Assembly: GCA_022559985.1 (NCBI GenBank)
Contig: JAFJTR010000025.1
Coordinates: 248,001-312,000, forward strand
Length of the DNA: 64,000 nt
Direction of reading: 5' to 3'
Source: Parastagonospora avenae f. sp. tritici 18332-5
Taxonomy: Eukaryota; Ascomycota; Dothideomycetes; Pleosporales; Phaeosphaeriaceae
Position numbers and translations under genes: made by a program. Within the stretch, counting starts at the first letter, position 1. Every line of letters starts with the position of its first letter. This document shows, in pieces, positions 48,341-58,165 of the stretch. A model generated the notes under the pieces. It was not told the origin of the DNA and did not search any database. It worked only from the letters and a program-made list of their open reading frames with translations.

Positions 48341-48344
48341 ATGA
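48291..48344 (+). promoter_or_regulatory. Upstream ORF overlapping the ferroportin start
   Basis: A 17-codon upstream ORF starts at 48291 and its TGA stop (48342-48344) overlaps the main ATG (48341-48343) as ATGA. An in-frame internal ATG (48309) would give a shorter ORF with the same stop. Overlap at ATGA allows termination-coupled reinitiation, as in some metal- and nutrient-regulated genes. Whether it is in the mRNA depends on the transcription start. Confidence 0.45.
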
Positions 48345-49843
48345 CTACAGGCGGCACATTGCCCTCGACGGGCTCTCGGAGCTCGTCACCAGCTAGACCC
48401 ACATCGACGAAACCTCTCTTATATCGACTATACACATCGCATACGCTCTCGACATGGAACTCGCGGACCTTTGAATTCGGCGCCGTCATTTTCTTGGCTG
48501 CTATCTTTCCCGGCACGTTGTTCTTCGCATCGTGTTACGCCCTCTTTCGCTCTCTGGCAGCTGCTGTGCTTGGATCTTGGATTGGGACCTTTGTCGACCG
48601 CAAAGATCGACTGGATGTAGTGCGCCAGAGCATAGTATGGCAGCGCTTGAGCGTCGCTGGGAGTTGCGTGGTCCTCCTCGCGATGCTAAGCCACTGGGCA
48701 GAAGAGAGGGGATTCATCACATATGCTCTCTTCACCGTGAGTGTGATCCTAGCGTGCGTTGAGAAACTCGCATACGTTGCAAACACAGTCGCTGTAGAAA
48801 GAGATTGGATCATCGTAGTTTCCGACAGTCTCAAAACCGATCGTCAAGACCTCAATAGCATGATGCGCCGCATCGACTTGCTCTGCAAGCTGATTGCTCC
48901 TGTTGGTATTGGCCTTCTCGACGGCTACTCCACCAAAGTCGCCATCTGCGTTGTATTCGCCCAGAACGCAGTTTCTGTCGCAGTCGAATATTGGGCGATC
49001 AAGCACGTCTACGATGCGATTCCAGAATTAGGACACAGCAAGGCGTCTGAAACGTCTCAGGACCGTGTCACACCTTTGAGCACGACCACCACGACCACAA
49101 CACCGACCACCAAATCTCCGGCATCACTCCTCGCCCCATACAAATCCTATATCCAAAACCCGGCCTTCCTCGCCTCATTCGCCTTGTCCCTCCTTTATCT
49201 CACGGTTCTATCGTTCGCATCGCAAATGACAACATACCTCCTCACCCTGGGTTTCACAAGCACCCATGTTTCACTCATGCGCCTGGTATCTGTCATCCTT
49301 GAACTCAGCGCTACATGCGCCGCGCCGTATTTGATGTCGCGCATCGGCGCCGTACGGTCAGGCTTGTGGTTTATCAACGAGCAACTCATCAGTATCGCGC
49401 TAGCCATCGGGCTGTGGCTGTACTACATCGACAAGCCGCTTATTGCTGGCGCTGTACTAGTCTCTGGTGTCGCATTCTCGCGCCTCGGCTTGTGGGGTTT
49501 CGATCTCAGCGTGCAATTCTTGGTTCAAGACGCCGCGCCGGAGGCTTCGAGAGGAAGCTTCTCGGCGATTGAGATGAGCTTGCAGAACGTGTTTGAACTG
49601 CTCTCCTTTGCTACGACGATGGTGTGGTACAGACCTGAAGACTTTCAAGTACCGATACTCATCAGCGCGGGTGCGATAGCAACGAGCGCAGCGTGTTTTG
49701 CTGGCTTTGTAAGAAAGAGCAGGGGACATTTACTTCACACTGATCGGTGTCTGAAGAGATTTGGGAAGAAGCAAAGGTATAAGGTGTTACCTACGATTGA
49801 GGAAGAAGTGGATGAGGACATAGGAACAGAAAGTAGTACATAG
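48341..49843 (+). CDS. Ferroportin-like metal exporter (SLC40 family)
   Basis: Predicted multi-pass transporter of 500 residues, single exon. Seen: TSHTLSTWNSRTFEFGAVIF near the N-terminus (the S/T-W-R-E/F-like opening of SLC40), a conserved FRSLAAAVLGSWIGTFVDR, then VSDSLKTDRQDLNSMMRRID, both characteristic of ferroportin half-1, a Thr-rich linker (about residues 245-260), and a second half with SFASQMTTYLLTLGFTSTHV and SRLGLWGFDLSVQFLVQD. Probably exports ferrous iron at the plasma or vacuolar membrane; metal and location are inferred. An upstream ORF overlaps the start codon. Confidence 0.9.
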   Translation: MTTGGTLPSTGSRSSSPARPTSTKPLLYRLYTSHTLSTWNSRTFEFGAVIFLAAIFPGTLFFASCYALFRSLAAAVLGSWIGTFVDRKDRLDVVRQSIVWQRLSVAGSCVVLLAMLSHWAEERGFITYALFTVSVILACVEKLAYVANTVAVERDWIIVVSDSLKTDRQDLNSMMRRIDLLCKLIAPVGIGLLDGYSTKVAICVVFAQNAVSVAVEYWAIKHVYDAIPELGHSKASETSQDRVTPLSTTTTTTTPTTKSPASLLAPYKSYIQNPAFLASFALSLLYLTVLSFASQMTTYLLTLGFTSTHVSLMRLVSVILELSATCAAPYLMSRIGAVRSGLWFINEQLISIALAIGLWLYYIDKPLIAGAVLVSGVAFSRLGLWGFDLSVQFLVQDAAPEASRGSFSAIEMSLQNVFELLSFATTMVWYRPEDFQVPILISAGAIATSAACFAGFVRKSRGHLLHTDRCLKRFGKKQRYKVLPTIEEEVDEDIGTESST

Positions 49844-50044
49844 TCTTTCGTCAATCTAGTTCATATTTCACGTTCAACATATCTAACGCCTCTTTGCGTG
49901 CCGCCATGCTGTTGTGTTCTACGGAAACTGCCCACTAGCGTTAGCGCCCGCAACTAGCGCCCTTACCAAAAGTTATGTCCGTCCAAAAAATTGGGCACTT
50001 CCAAAACTTCGCCCACACCACCCAAAACTACATAGTCAAGCACC

Positions 50045-50881
50045 ATGTCGTCGATGCGAAATGCTGTTCAACGGCGCAACCACAAGGAGCGTGCGCAGCC
50101 CGTCGAGCGCGAGAAATGGGGCCTCCTCGAAAAGCGCAAAGACTACAAGCTCCGCGCCGCCGACCACAAGCAGAAGAAGCAGAAACTCAAGCTGTTGAGC
50201 GAAAAGGCCCGCGACCGAAATCCTGATGAGTTCTCGTTCAAGATGCTGTCGTCCAAGGTGGACAAGCAGGGCAGGAAGGTGGCGGATCGAGGCAACACGG
50301 CACTTAGCATGGACGTGGTCAAGCTCCTCAAGACGCAGGATGCTGGATACATTCGCACCATGCTGCAAATGGTTAGGAAGGAGCGGGAGGAGATGGAGCA
50401 GAAGTTGATATTAGAGGAGGACGAGGTGCGGGCTCTGAAGGACGGCAGCCGTGCGAAACAGGGAAAACATAGGGTGTATGTGGAGGACGAGGAGCAACAG
50501 CAAAGCTTCAACCCAGACTCGTGGTTTGGCCGCGGGCAAGACATGCCCATCCAAAAACTACACGGAGAGGAACCCCGATTCGAAGGATACAGCGACGATG
50601 ACGGCGAAGAGGAAGAGGAAGTTGCTACACGGCCAAAGACGATGTCGAAGAAGCAGATCGAGGCACAAGAGCTGGCCAAGAAGGAGAAGCGAGCTTTCAA
50701 CAAGACCAGAGACCAGGCACAGTCGCGCACCGCGTACAAGCTGGAGATGATAAAGAAGCGGGAAAAGGAGCTAGCAGCTGCGGAGGACGAGCTGGAGCTG
50801 CAGCGAGCCAAGATGAGCAATACTGTCGGAGGCGTCAACAAAAATGGCGTCAAGTTCAAATTGCGCGAGAGGAAGCGTTGA
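50045..50881 (+). CDS. UTP11: U3 snoRNP protein Utp11
   Basis: Component of the small-subunit processome needed for 18S rRNA maturation in the nucleolus. Single exon, 278 residues. Seen: the diagnostic N-terminus RNAVQRRNHKERAQP, LLEKRKDYKLRAADHKQKK, the core DEFSFKMLSSKV and SMDVVKLLKTQDAGYIRTML, a central acidic patch and a C-terminal Lys/Glu/Arg coiled coil ending KFKLRERKR. Length is close to the family's usual 250-290. Its stop is 28 bases from the stop of the convergent dehydrogenase gene. Confidence 0.96.
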   Translation: MSSMRNAVQRRNHKERAQPVEREKWGLLEKRKDYKLRAADHKQKKQKLKLLSEKARDRNPDEFSFKMLSSKVDKQGRKVADRGNTALSMDVVKLLKTQDAGYIRTMLQMVRKEREEMEQKLILEEDEVRALKDGSRAKQGKHRVYVEDEEQQQSFNPDSWFGRGQDMPIQKLHGEEPRFEGYSDDDGEEEEEVATRPKTMSKKQIEAQELAKKEKRAFNKTRDQAQSRTAYKLEMIKKREKELAAAEDELELQRAKMSNTVGGVNKNGVKFKLRERKR

Positions 50882-50909
50882 AGGGTTCATTTCATCAGCC
50901 TGTTATCAA

Positions 50910-51698
50910 CTACAATCTAGCCGGCATTCTCATCGCCCCATCGAGTCGCAGGACCGTTCCGTTGAGCATCTGATTCCCGACACATTCAAGCACCAATCTA
51001 GCAAATTCCTCGGGCACACCGGCACGTTTTGGAAACTCCATGCTGTTCTCCAAACTCTGCTTGACCTTGTTGCTCATCATGCGCGTCATTGCGCTATCGA
51101 ACATACTCGGCGCAATCGTTACTGCGCGAATGCCATGTTTGGACAAATCTCTCGCAAGCGGCAGCGTCAAGCTAGCTACCGCTCCCTTACTCGCCGCATA
51201 CGAGACCTGTCCCATCTGCCCATCAAATGCCGCCGATGACGCGATCATTATAATCACACCTCTCTCGCCATCTGGTCCCTGGGGTGTTACTTTCGTCATG
51301 TGTGGCACAGCTTGTCTGATTAGATCTAACGTGCCCCTCAGGTTGATGTTCAGCACGAAATCGATGCTCTCGATGCTGAGCGGCTCGTTCTTCTTGTCGA
51401 CAATCAAGCCTGGCATCCCAACTCCAGCGCCGGCAATGACGCCTCCGATTTCCTTGCCTGTCTCCTTGACCCATGCGACTGTGCCTTCGATCGCGGCGGC
51501 AATGGCTTCGGTGGAGGTGACGTCCGTTTCGAAGAATTTGGCTCGCGAACCGAGAGAGGAAACCGTTTTCGCGCCATTGTCGGCATTGAGGTCGAGGAGG
51601 GAGACGTAGGCGCCTTGTGCGTGAAGGGCTTGAGCGGTTGCGAGACCAAGGCCAGACACGCCGCCGCTGATGATGAAGGTGCGGTCTGCGATCTTCAT
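50910..51698 (-). CDS. Short-chain dehydrogenase, HSD17B10-like (type II 3-hydroxyacyl-CoA dehydrogenase)
   Basis: NAD-dependent SDR of 262 residues, single exon, the length of human HSD17B10. Seen: cofactor loop GGVSGLGLATAQ (near residue 13), adenosine-binding DLN after beta-2, IAGAGVG in place of the NNAG motif, catalytic Ser in MIASSAAFDG, and YAASK. Family members oxidise 3-hydroxyacyl-CoA or 3-hydroxysteroids in mitochondria; no clear targeting peptide is present here. Divergent with the Cmc1 gene, 373 bases apart. Confidence 0.9.
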   Translation of the reverse strand: MKIADRTFIISGGVSGLGLATAQALHAQGAYVSLLDLNADNGAKTVSSLGSRAKFFETDVTSTEAIAAAIEGTVAWVKETGKEIGGVIAGAGVGMPGLIVDKKNEPLSIESIDFVLNINLRGTLDLIRQAVPHMTKVTPQGPDGERGVIIMIASSAAFDGQMGQVSYAASKGAVASLTLPLARDLSKHGIRAVTIAPSMFDSAMTRMMSNKVKQSLENSMEFPKRAGVPEEFARLVLECVGNQMLNGTVLRLDGAMRMPARL

Positions 51699-52071
51699 GG
51701 TGTGGGAGGGGAGATGGGCGTATGTAAATGTAGTTTGAGATATAAACCGACAACGTCAATCCCGCAACTTCGTATGGATAGTGGCGTCGTGAAGCAAGAA
51801 AGCAACCGCATGTGAATTCCCCAGAAGAAGCTCAGCAGCTCCAATGCCTCGGCCCAGACCCATCGGCTTCCCACCCATCCAACCTCCGACATCCCACTCC
51901 AGATCCGCGCCAGCATCCCTGCTCCAAAGTAATATCAGTCTCGAACCACCGCCGACGGAAGTCCGCAGCTCCAGCAGCAGTTCTATCGCCCACGTCGCTC
52001 GTTACAACTCGTCTTTAAACAATTCGACATATCATCTAGACGCCTGAATCGAAACGAACAACCCCGCCGCG
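51699..52071. other. Divergent promoter between the dehydrogenase and Cmc1 genes
   Basis: 373 bases, probably a shared bidirectional promoter. No distinct motif or additional gene seen. Confidence 0.4.
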
Positions 52072-52600
52072 ATGACCGACCGCGTAATCGTCGGCTCGAA
52101 CAAATCCCCCAGCAATCCCACGCCCCTCTCCGCGCCCCAAGAACAACAAGTCCGCGATCTATACTACAAAAACGTGCGCGCAAAATGCGCTGCGGAAATT
52201 GAGAGTGCGTTCGATTTCCCCTTCCCCTCCTCCCACACCCGTCTAACAACGCTACGCAGCATTCGCCCAATGCGCCCTCGGCCGCACATTCACCATGATC
52301 TACGCGTGCCGCGCGCCCCGGCTCGCGATGAATAGCTGCATGCTGCAATACCAGAATCAAGACGAGCTGGACAAGGCGAGGGCGGAGTGGTTCAAGTTAG
52401 CCGGCGAGCGGAAGAAGGCGCGCGAGGAGCACCAGAGACGGCTGGAGGATGCGCGGAGTAAACACAAGGAGTGGTGGAATTTGGATGAGAGCGGGCAATT
52501 GCAGGGGAAGAGGGTGGAGGGGGAGGTGGGCGGGAGGAGGGAGGAGAATCGTGTGGACGAGAGGGGGGTCACGAGGGGAGGAATTTATCGGGGGACGTGA
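52072..52600 (+). CDS. CMC1: Cmc1-like twin CX9C protein
   Basis: Mitochondrial intermembrane-space protein for cytochrome c oxidase assembly. Exons 52072-52204 and 52260-52600 give 157 residues. The junction rebuilds CAAEIETFAQC, the first CX9C; the second is CRAPRLAMNSC. The N-terminal half is normal; the C-terminus is a charged extension (KARAEWFKLAGERKKAREEH, later Gly/Arg-rich) that makes it longer than yeast Cmc1 (about 110). The weak GTGCGT donor is accepted because it exactly restores the twin motif. Confidence 0.86.
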
Positions 52601-52880
52601 GGTGGGGAGATGGAGTGGTGATTGCGTATGCGTAGATTTTACTGGGGAAGGTTGGCTGTGAGATAGATAGAGGGAGATGGGAATTCGTCACGAAAGACAT
52701 GACACGGCATCTTTGTATCATACTGTAAATAGTCTTTATTCTCTGGTGATAAAAGCGCCAAACAGGGCGCGGAGACAAAGCAATTTCGACTCTTTGGTAT
52801 AGAATAGTCATCCCAAGACCTGCCTGAACGCCATGAAAATGCTTCCCAGCCATTGAACGCCCTCCCCCAATCCCCACTTC

Positions 52881-53627
52881 TCAATTACCCATCGCGTCCT
52901 CAAACTCCTGCTGATCCACCTCCTCCTCCTCGCCCATACCCCCCATGCCCACATCCTCATCACCCCCAACCGGTCCGCCAAATCCAACACCCACACCACC
53001 CCCATCAACCTCCATGCCCTCATCCTCTTCAATCTCCACCTCCTCTTCCCAGCGCTCTCTCACTCCCCATCCCGCCCCGGTGAAACAATACCTCTCCGGC
53101 GGCAATCTAATCCCAAACTCCCTCTCGACCCTCGGCAGCGCAATCCTATTCCGCTCGATCGCCACATCCGCGAGAAACTCCTTGGGCAATGAACTATTGA
53201 ACTGGCCCGCCGCGCGCGCCGCCACCGCCGTGCGCAGCGCATTCAAACTCACACCGCTCTCATCGTCTGCATTCGCCGTGCGCTTCTTTGACCCCGCAGC
53301 CTGCGTTGGTAGAGGCGGCTCGTAGGACTGCGCGTCCGACAGGATCGAGGATGTGTAGCGGTACGCGAAGTCGAGGAGTTGCAGCGGCACGCGCTCCGTG
53401 TACACGTGCACGCCCATGTTGGCGAGGATCATGTGGATGAGGCGCGCGTCGCGCGGGCGCTTGGATGTGCCGGCGTCTTGGAGCGAGGTTGGGGGGAAGG
53501 TGCCGTTGGAGAGCTGTGTGTTGGGTTGAGCTTGTGTGGGAGGTGTGGGATTGGCGGCGTTTGGTGCGGTCGCAGGCGGTGTAGAAATGCCGTTTTGTAG
53601 GGTTTCTGCTGCAACGGGAGACGCCAT
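52881..53627 (-). CDS. TAF9: TFIID/SAGA subunit TAF9
   Basis: Histone-fold subunit shared by TFIID and SAGA. Single exon, 248 residues. Seen: a Pro/Thr-rich N-terminus, then the histone fold RPRDARLIHMILANMGVHVY, ERVPLQLLDFAYRYTSSILSD, with SLNALRTAVAARAAGQF and the conserved FLADVAIERNRIALPR, then IRLPPERYCFTGAGW. The C-terminal tail is acidic and Gly-rich (EEEEVDQQEFEDAMGN). Converges with Cmc1. Confidence 0.94.
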   Translation of the reverse strand: MASPVAAETLQNGISTPPATAPNAANPTPPTQAQPNTQLSNGTFPPTSLQDAGTSKRPRDARLIHMILANMGVHVYTERVPLQLLDFAYRYTSSILSDAQSYEPPLPTQAAGSKKRTANADDESGVSLNALRTAVAARAAGQFNSSLPKEFLADVAIERNRIALPRVEREFGIRLPPERYCFTGAGWGVRERWEEEVEIEEDEGMEVDGGGVGVGFGGPVGGDEDVGMGGMGEEEEVDQQEFEDAMGN

Positions 53628-53866
53628 CGTTGGTGAGTGTGCGCGGTTGAGGCGCGGGATGTGGTTGTTCTTTGAGGTTGGTGGGTGAATGGGAAAGTCG
53701 CGACGACGCGGAGGTCCGATCTTGGCGGTTGCGGCTCTGCATGGGGCTGCCCATGAGCTAGTGAGAGAACGTCACAGTGGCGCAGAAGAGGTAAGAAAAT
53801 GTAGTGAACGACTTTGCGCCATACTTTACATACACCAGCGCATCGCCATCATATACTATCTACAAA

Positions 53867-56800
53867 TCAGGCTTTCGAGCTGCCTGCGACAACGTCGTCC
53901 TCGTCTCCAGTCGCTTCGCTAGCGACGCTCTCATGCAAGCTCGGCGTCCTGTCCTTCTTGCCCAACTTCTTAATCGAGCTCCAACTAAGAGCGCTTGTCT
54001 TGTCCTTTGGCGTACCAATGCTAGGGCTGTTGCCGACACTGTCTGTGCCGCGACCCGAGCCCAAGAAACCACTGTCTTCGTTCGTCTCATCTGGAGTTCC
54101 AGGTGCGTCAGTGGCCTTTGTCCTTGAGAAGAGAGTGCTCTTCATGCCCAGTGTCAGAAACTGGTTGGTGCTTCCCTTGCGAGTCAGCTTCTGCATGAAA
54201 GACTCTTTTCCGATGGATGCATTGAGCTCTGAAGGTGTGTGTGATACGCTCCGTTCCAGTGATTCGCGAGGCGAAGCTTCAGAGGCATCTGCTGTTGATA
54301 TTATGGATGGTGTGTCGCGGGACATGCGTGAGTTGTGTGGCGATGTGGCATCTCTAGAGTCGCTGGTGATGGACGCATTAGACTCGGTCAGTTTTTCCTT
54401 TCCTTTGCGAGCTGCTTTCTCAGCCTTTTCAGCCTTTGCCTTCTTTTCCTTTTCTTCCTTCTTCTCCGCTTTTTCTGCTTTCTTAGCTTCTTTTTCGGCA
54501 GCCCTCTCCGCAGCTCGTTTCGCCTTTTCAGCCTTATCCTCTTCTGTCTTCTTACCAAGAATAGGAATGGTAAAGGCTGCCGCAGCCGGGTTCAGCCGAG
54601 GTGGCGTGGGAGGAACAGGTGGCAGTTGACCAGATACCGGTGGCATGTGTGAAGCCGAAGACTGTGGACGGGTGCCAATCGGCGCTTGCGTAGGCGATCG
54701 GGTGTTGGAGGGAAAATCCAGTACGTCGTCGTGGAAGTTTTCATTGGCTAGATTCGTCGTTGACCCATACTGGACAGATGGGCGTCGCGATGGCATGCGT
54801 GACCAGGAAGTAGTATTGGTGTTGTTGACACTCCAATCAACGCCAAGTGGACTGCTTCGTGCCCCAAACGCGTTTACCGACCATCCGAATTGAGTTTGAC
54901 TTTCAGTCGAAGGTCGGGGGAGGGCCGTACCCTCTCCAGATTTTGTCGACCCTTGGCGCGGCGAAGGGGGTTTCTCAAAACCTAGCATTGATGTCAGCCA
55001 AGGATCAGCTTTCGTACCAAACATGTTGAAGGGACGCTTACGCGTCGTGACATGATTAGGACTACTAGATGATTCCACTGGCTGAGTCTTCGTACGAATA
55101 AATGTGTCATACCACGCGCCTTCAGAATGACTTCCACGGCGTCGTGAGCCCCCTGCACCATCTGGACCATGATCTTGTCGCGGGAGAGACTGGCTTTGTG
55201 ATGGCTTGAGTGAGCCAAGAGCTGGCCCCTCATCAGAGAAGGTTTTGCCACGTTGCCTATGAAGACCGAAAAGACCGCCGAAACGACTGGCCTGTGGGAT
55301 CTGGAAGGAGCTTGATGTGGAGCGTATCGAACGTTTGTCACTCTCGATGTTGTCGGGGTTCGGGTTTGGAAAGTTTTGCAGTTCGCCAGCACTCTCGCGG
55401 GGACTTGCAAAGGCACTCGGGGGGCGACTTGATTGAGAGATGGGCGAGCTGGGGTCCTGGCTTCTGTCAATGGTTCCTGGAGCACCGAGACCTGGGAGCA
55501 CATTTCTGAGATTTGGAGAAGGATCAAGTGAAGGCGCCTGCGGTGGGCCAGGATCGTTCTCGTCTTCAGTGTCTGTCAAGCCTAGGTCATCCGCGAAAAG
55601 ACCAGCGGGCAGGAGGGCTCCAGCTGTTGGGCTCATTGGTGCGCCGCCCGTCAAACCTTCGAAGTCTGCTTGAGAAAAAGATGAGTTGTGAGTCCGTGGT
55701 GGGGGTAAAGCCATGCCATTAACGGGGTTGAAGTAGGGTGTGATATTCGCAAACGAGGGTGAAGATGTGGTGGGTATAGTGTTGAAGGGTGCGCTCGACG
55801 TGTGCACAAAACCACCAGTCGCTTGGGCCAACAAGCCCTCGCGCATAGAGAGAGGCCGCGCCCGCTGGCTACCTCTCCGCACTGGTCCAATTTCGGGAAC
55901 TGGTGGTCCAGTGAACATTTGAGGTTGGCTCATGCGACGCTGTTGAAGGTAGTTGAGGCGAGTAGAGGCCTCGCCACTAATACGCTCCGCTTCCATAAAG
56001 AGTGTCCATGCCTGCGCATATTGCTGTTGTAGTAGGCCCAGGGTCATCTTCCATCGATTGTCCTCTTCTCTTTCTGCGTTATCGTTGCCATCCGGAGCTT
56101 CTCCACCTTCTTGACCTTCTTCCAGTGCATGCCTCTCTTCCTCAAGCGCCTTGATCTGTATGCCTTTCTCGCGAATAGCGTCTTCTAGAGTCTTGTTCGC
56201 CTGTAATTCCTCGGCATGCTTCTCCTTGACAGTCTGGATGCGCTTTTCAGACGAAGCCTCGTATTCGACGCGCTCCTTGGCAATGCGCTCAGCAGCTTCC
56301 TTCAGTTCTCCCGCTTCACGTGTCCACTTTGCAACGTCATCCTTCAGCTTCTTCCTTTCCGCCTCTTTCTGACGCAGCACCCTCTCTTGCTGGACACGTC
56401 GGGTCTGCGCGGATGCACTCTGCCTTTCCAGCGTAGCCACCTCTTTTCTCAGATCACGGCTAGCGTCTTCCTTTTCCTTGAGTGCCGCCTTTTTGTCGTC
56501 GCGCTTGTCGATGAGAATCGCCTTTTGGGTCACAAAGTCCTGATCTTCGTCCTGGATCTGGCGTTCCATATCGTCCAGCTCTTGTCTCAGGCTATTTAGC
56601 TTTTCTGTGAGTTGACGAATGGAGTCGCTTGATTCGGGAGATTCGAGAGCTGATCGCGCCTGATCCAAGGTCTGCGACGCAGGCGAGTTCCTCCTTCCCG
56701 TGTCCGGTCTTCGTCGAGATATGCTGTTGCTGTGTTCTCGTGTCATGACAGGCGCAACGAAGGGGGGTATGACGTCGGCAAGGCTCTTGTTCGGTCGGAT

Positions 56801-57443
56801 GATTGGCGTGGGCGTGTAGTTCTCATCGTTGGTCGGGGCCTGAAACTCTTTCGGCGCATTGGGGTTGTAGTACTGATCCGAGTCGGCAGGCAATGTGCGC
56901 ATCCTGATTGGGATGCTGGGGGCCTGAAAGTTGGACGAGTTGAGAGTGACGATGCGGATAACATAGTGGTGGTCGGGCTGCAGATTTTCGATAGTAATGG
57001 ACGTCTCTTGGGGCGATATGTCGCCGACTGTGGCCTGTCAGTGCTACTCGCGTGCCTTCCATGGCTACCCACTATCAATGCCATTGATCCTTATGACGTA
57101 TTTCAGAACGGTCGAGCGCTGGTCGGTCGGTTTCCAGTGTAGCAGTACACCGTCGGCCTTGATCCCAGCAAGCGATACGAGCGGCGCGACGGGGACTTCG
57201 AGGCCGAGGACCTGCACGAGCTTCTCGACGGGTTGGGAGAGGACCTGGTAGGCGCGAAAGGCGACCCTTCGCGGCGCATTAGCGACCACACATGAGACAC
57301 TATTCAGAGGCTGCGTACCAGAACAGGGCAAACACAATGCAGGCGGTCCTCAGCCATCCCGAGGACGAGTGCAGGACGGATTCCATGTTGTAGCGAGCGA
57401 CGTCCGGCGGCCAGTAGAGCGACGAGAGGGGTTCGGAAGACAT
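53867..57443 (-). CDS. Fibronectin type III membrane protein with coiled coil
   Basis: Protein of about 1159 residues. Exons 57443-57319, 57266-57073 and 57027-53867. Seen: an N-terminal transmembrane segment (GWLRTACIVFALFWVAFRAY, residues about 28-50), a fibronectin III domain about 57-150 (GVLLHWKPTDQRSTVLKYVI, then ENLQPDHHYVIRIVTLNSSN), a long coiled coil about 240-420 (LRQELDDMERQIQDEDQDF), a Ser/Pro-rich disordered middle, a Lys/Glu/Ala repeat near 930-990 and a Ser-rich C-terminus. The donor of intron 2 (GTGGGT at 57072) was chosen because it and the CACAG acceptor keep the FN3 frame. A conserved fungal layout, function unknown; possibly a membrane-anchored scaffold. Confidence 0.86.
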
Positions 57444-58165
57444 GTTGGCATGTGGTCAGGCGTCGCAGCCCGGATGCCGTCTTCAAAGAATGTCGTGGAT
57501 AGCGGGCGTGGTGTGAAAGTGGATATGCGGGATGATTCGCGCCAGAGGTAGTCTAAGCAATCTGTGCAGTAGTGCCAAGCCCTCTCTAGTCAGGTCCATG
57601 AGCACTATGTGGCAGTTGTAAAAATTTACTTCCACATGTCAAGAGCATGTCAACCTTGGAACTGTCCATCGGCAATGCGGCATATTGGGTCTGCGCCCTG
57701 GCCGGAGCTGCACCATGCAGAAGAGCTGCGGTTGAGCCTTTCGGCGGTCCCAACATTTGTTTAACGCACCATGCAGGTGCGACCTTGCGCTCAGACATGT
57801 GACATTCCTTCCCTTCATAATCTCTGAGCGCGGACGACCGTTCTGGTATGCGAAGCTTGCTATAGTAAAACCTCAATATCCGCCGCCTTCCTCCGGCTCA
57901 GCTGCTACATCCACGGCACCGCATGACCTGCCCCAACCTTCGTCATCGCTCGCATAAGCGTGCTGGCCCCATCATACTGACTATCCTGGCGAACACGACT
58001 CTTTTGCCTCGGTATCCGAACACAATCCTTTGCATACATTCACACGTTCCGGCGCACTTTCAGCCGCAACCCTCTACCCGCCGCCGCATTCGTCATATCC
58101 CCCCCAACATCACCACCACCACCGCGACCAAGTGAAACACCACAATAACCCCGGGCTACGCAGCC
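57444..58165. other. Divergent promoter between the FN3 and Pah1 genes
   Basis: 722 bases with starts on both sides. Short frames only; no RNA or repeat of note. Confidence 0.4.

Noticed and set aside
50143..50859. Minus-strand 238-codon Ser-rich frame
   Set aside because: Antisense to UTP11; Ser/Phe composition is the complement of a Lys/Glu-rich coding strand.
51040..51609. Plus-strand 189-codon frame
   Set aside because: Antisense shadow of the HSD17B10-like dehydrogenase, whose motifs are clear on the minus strand.
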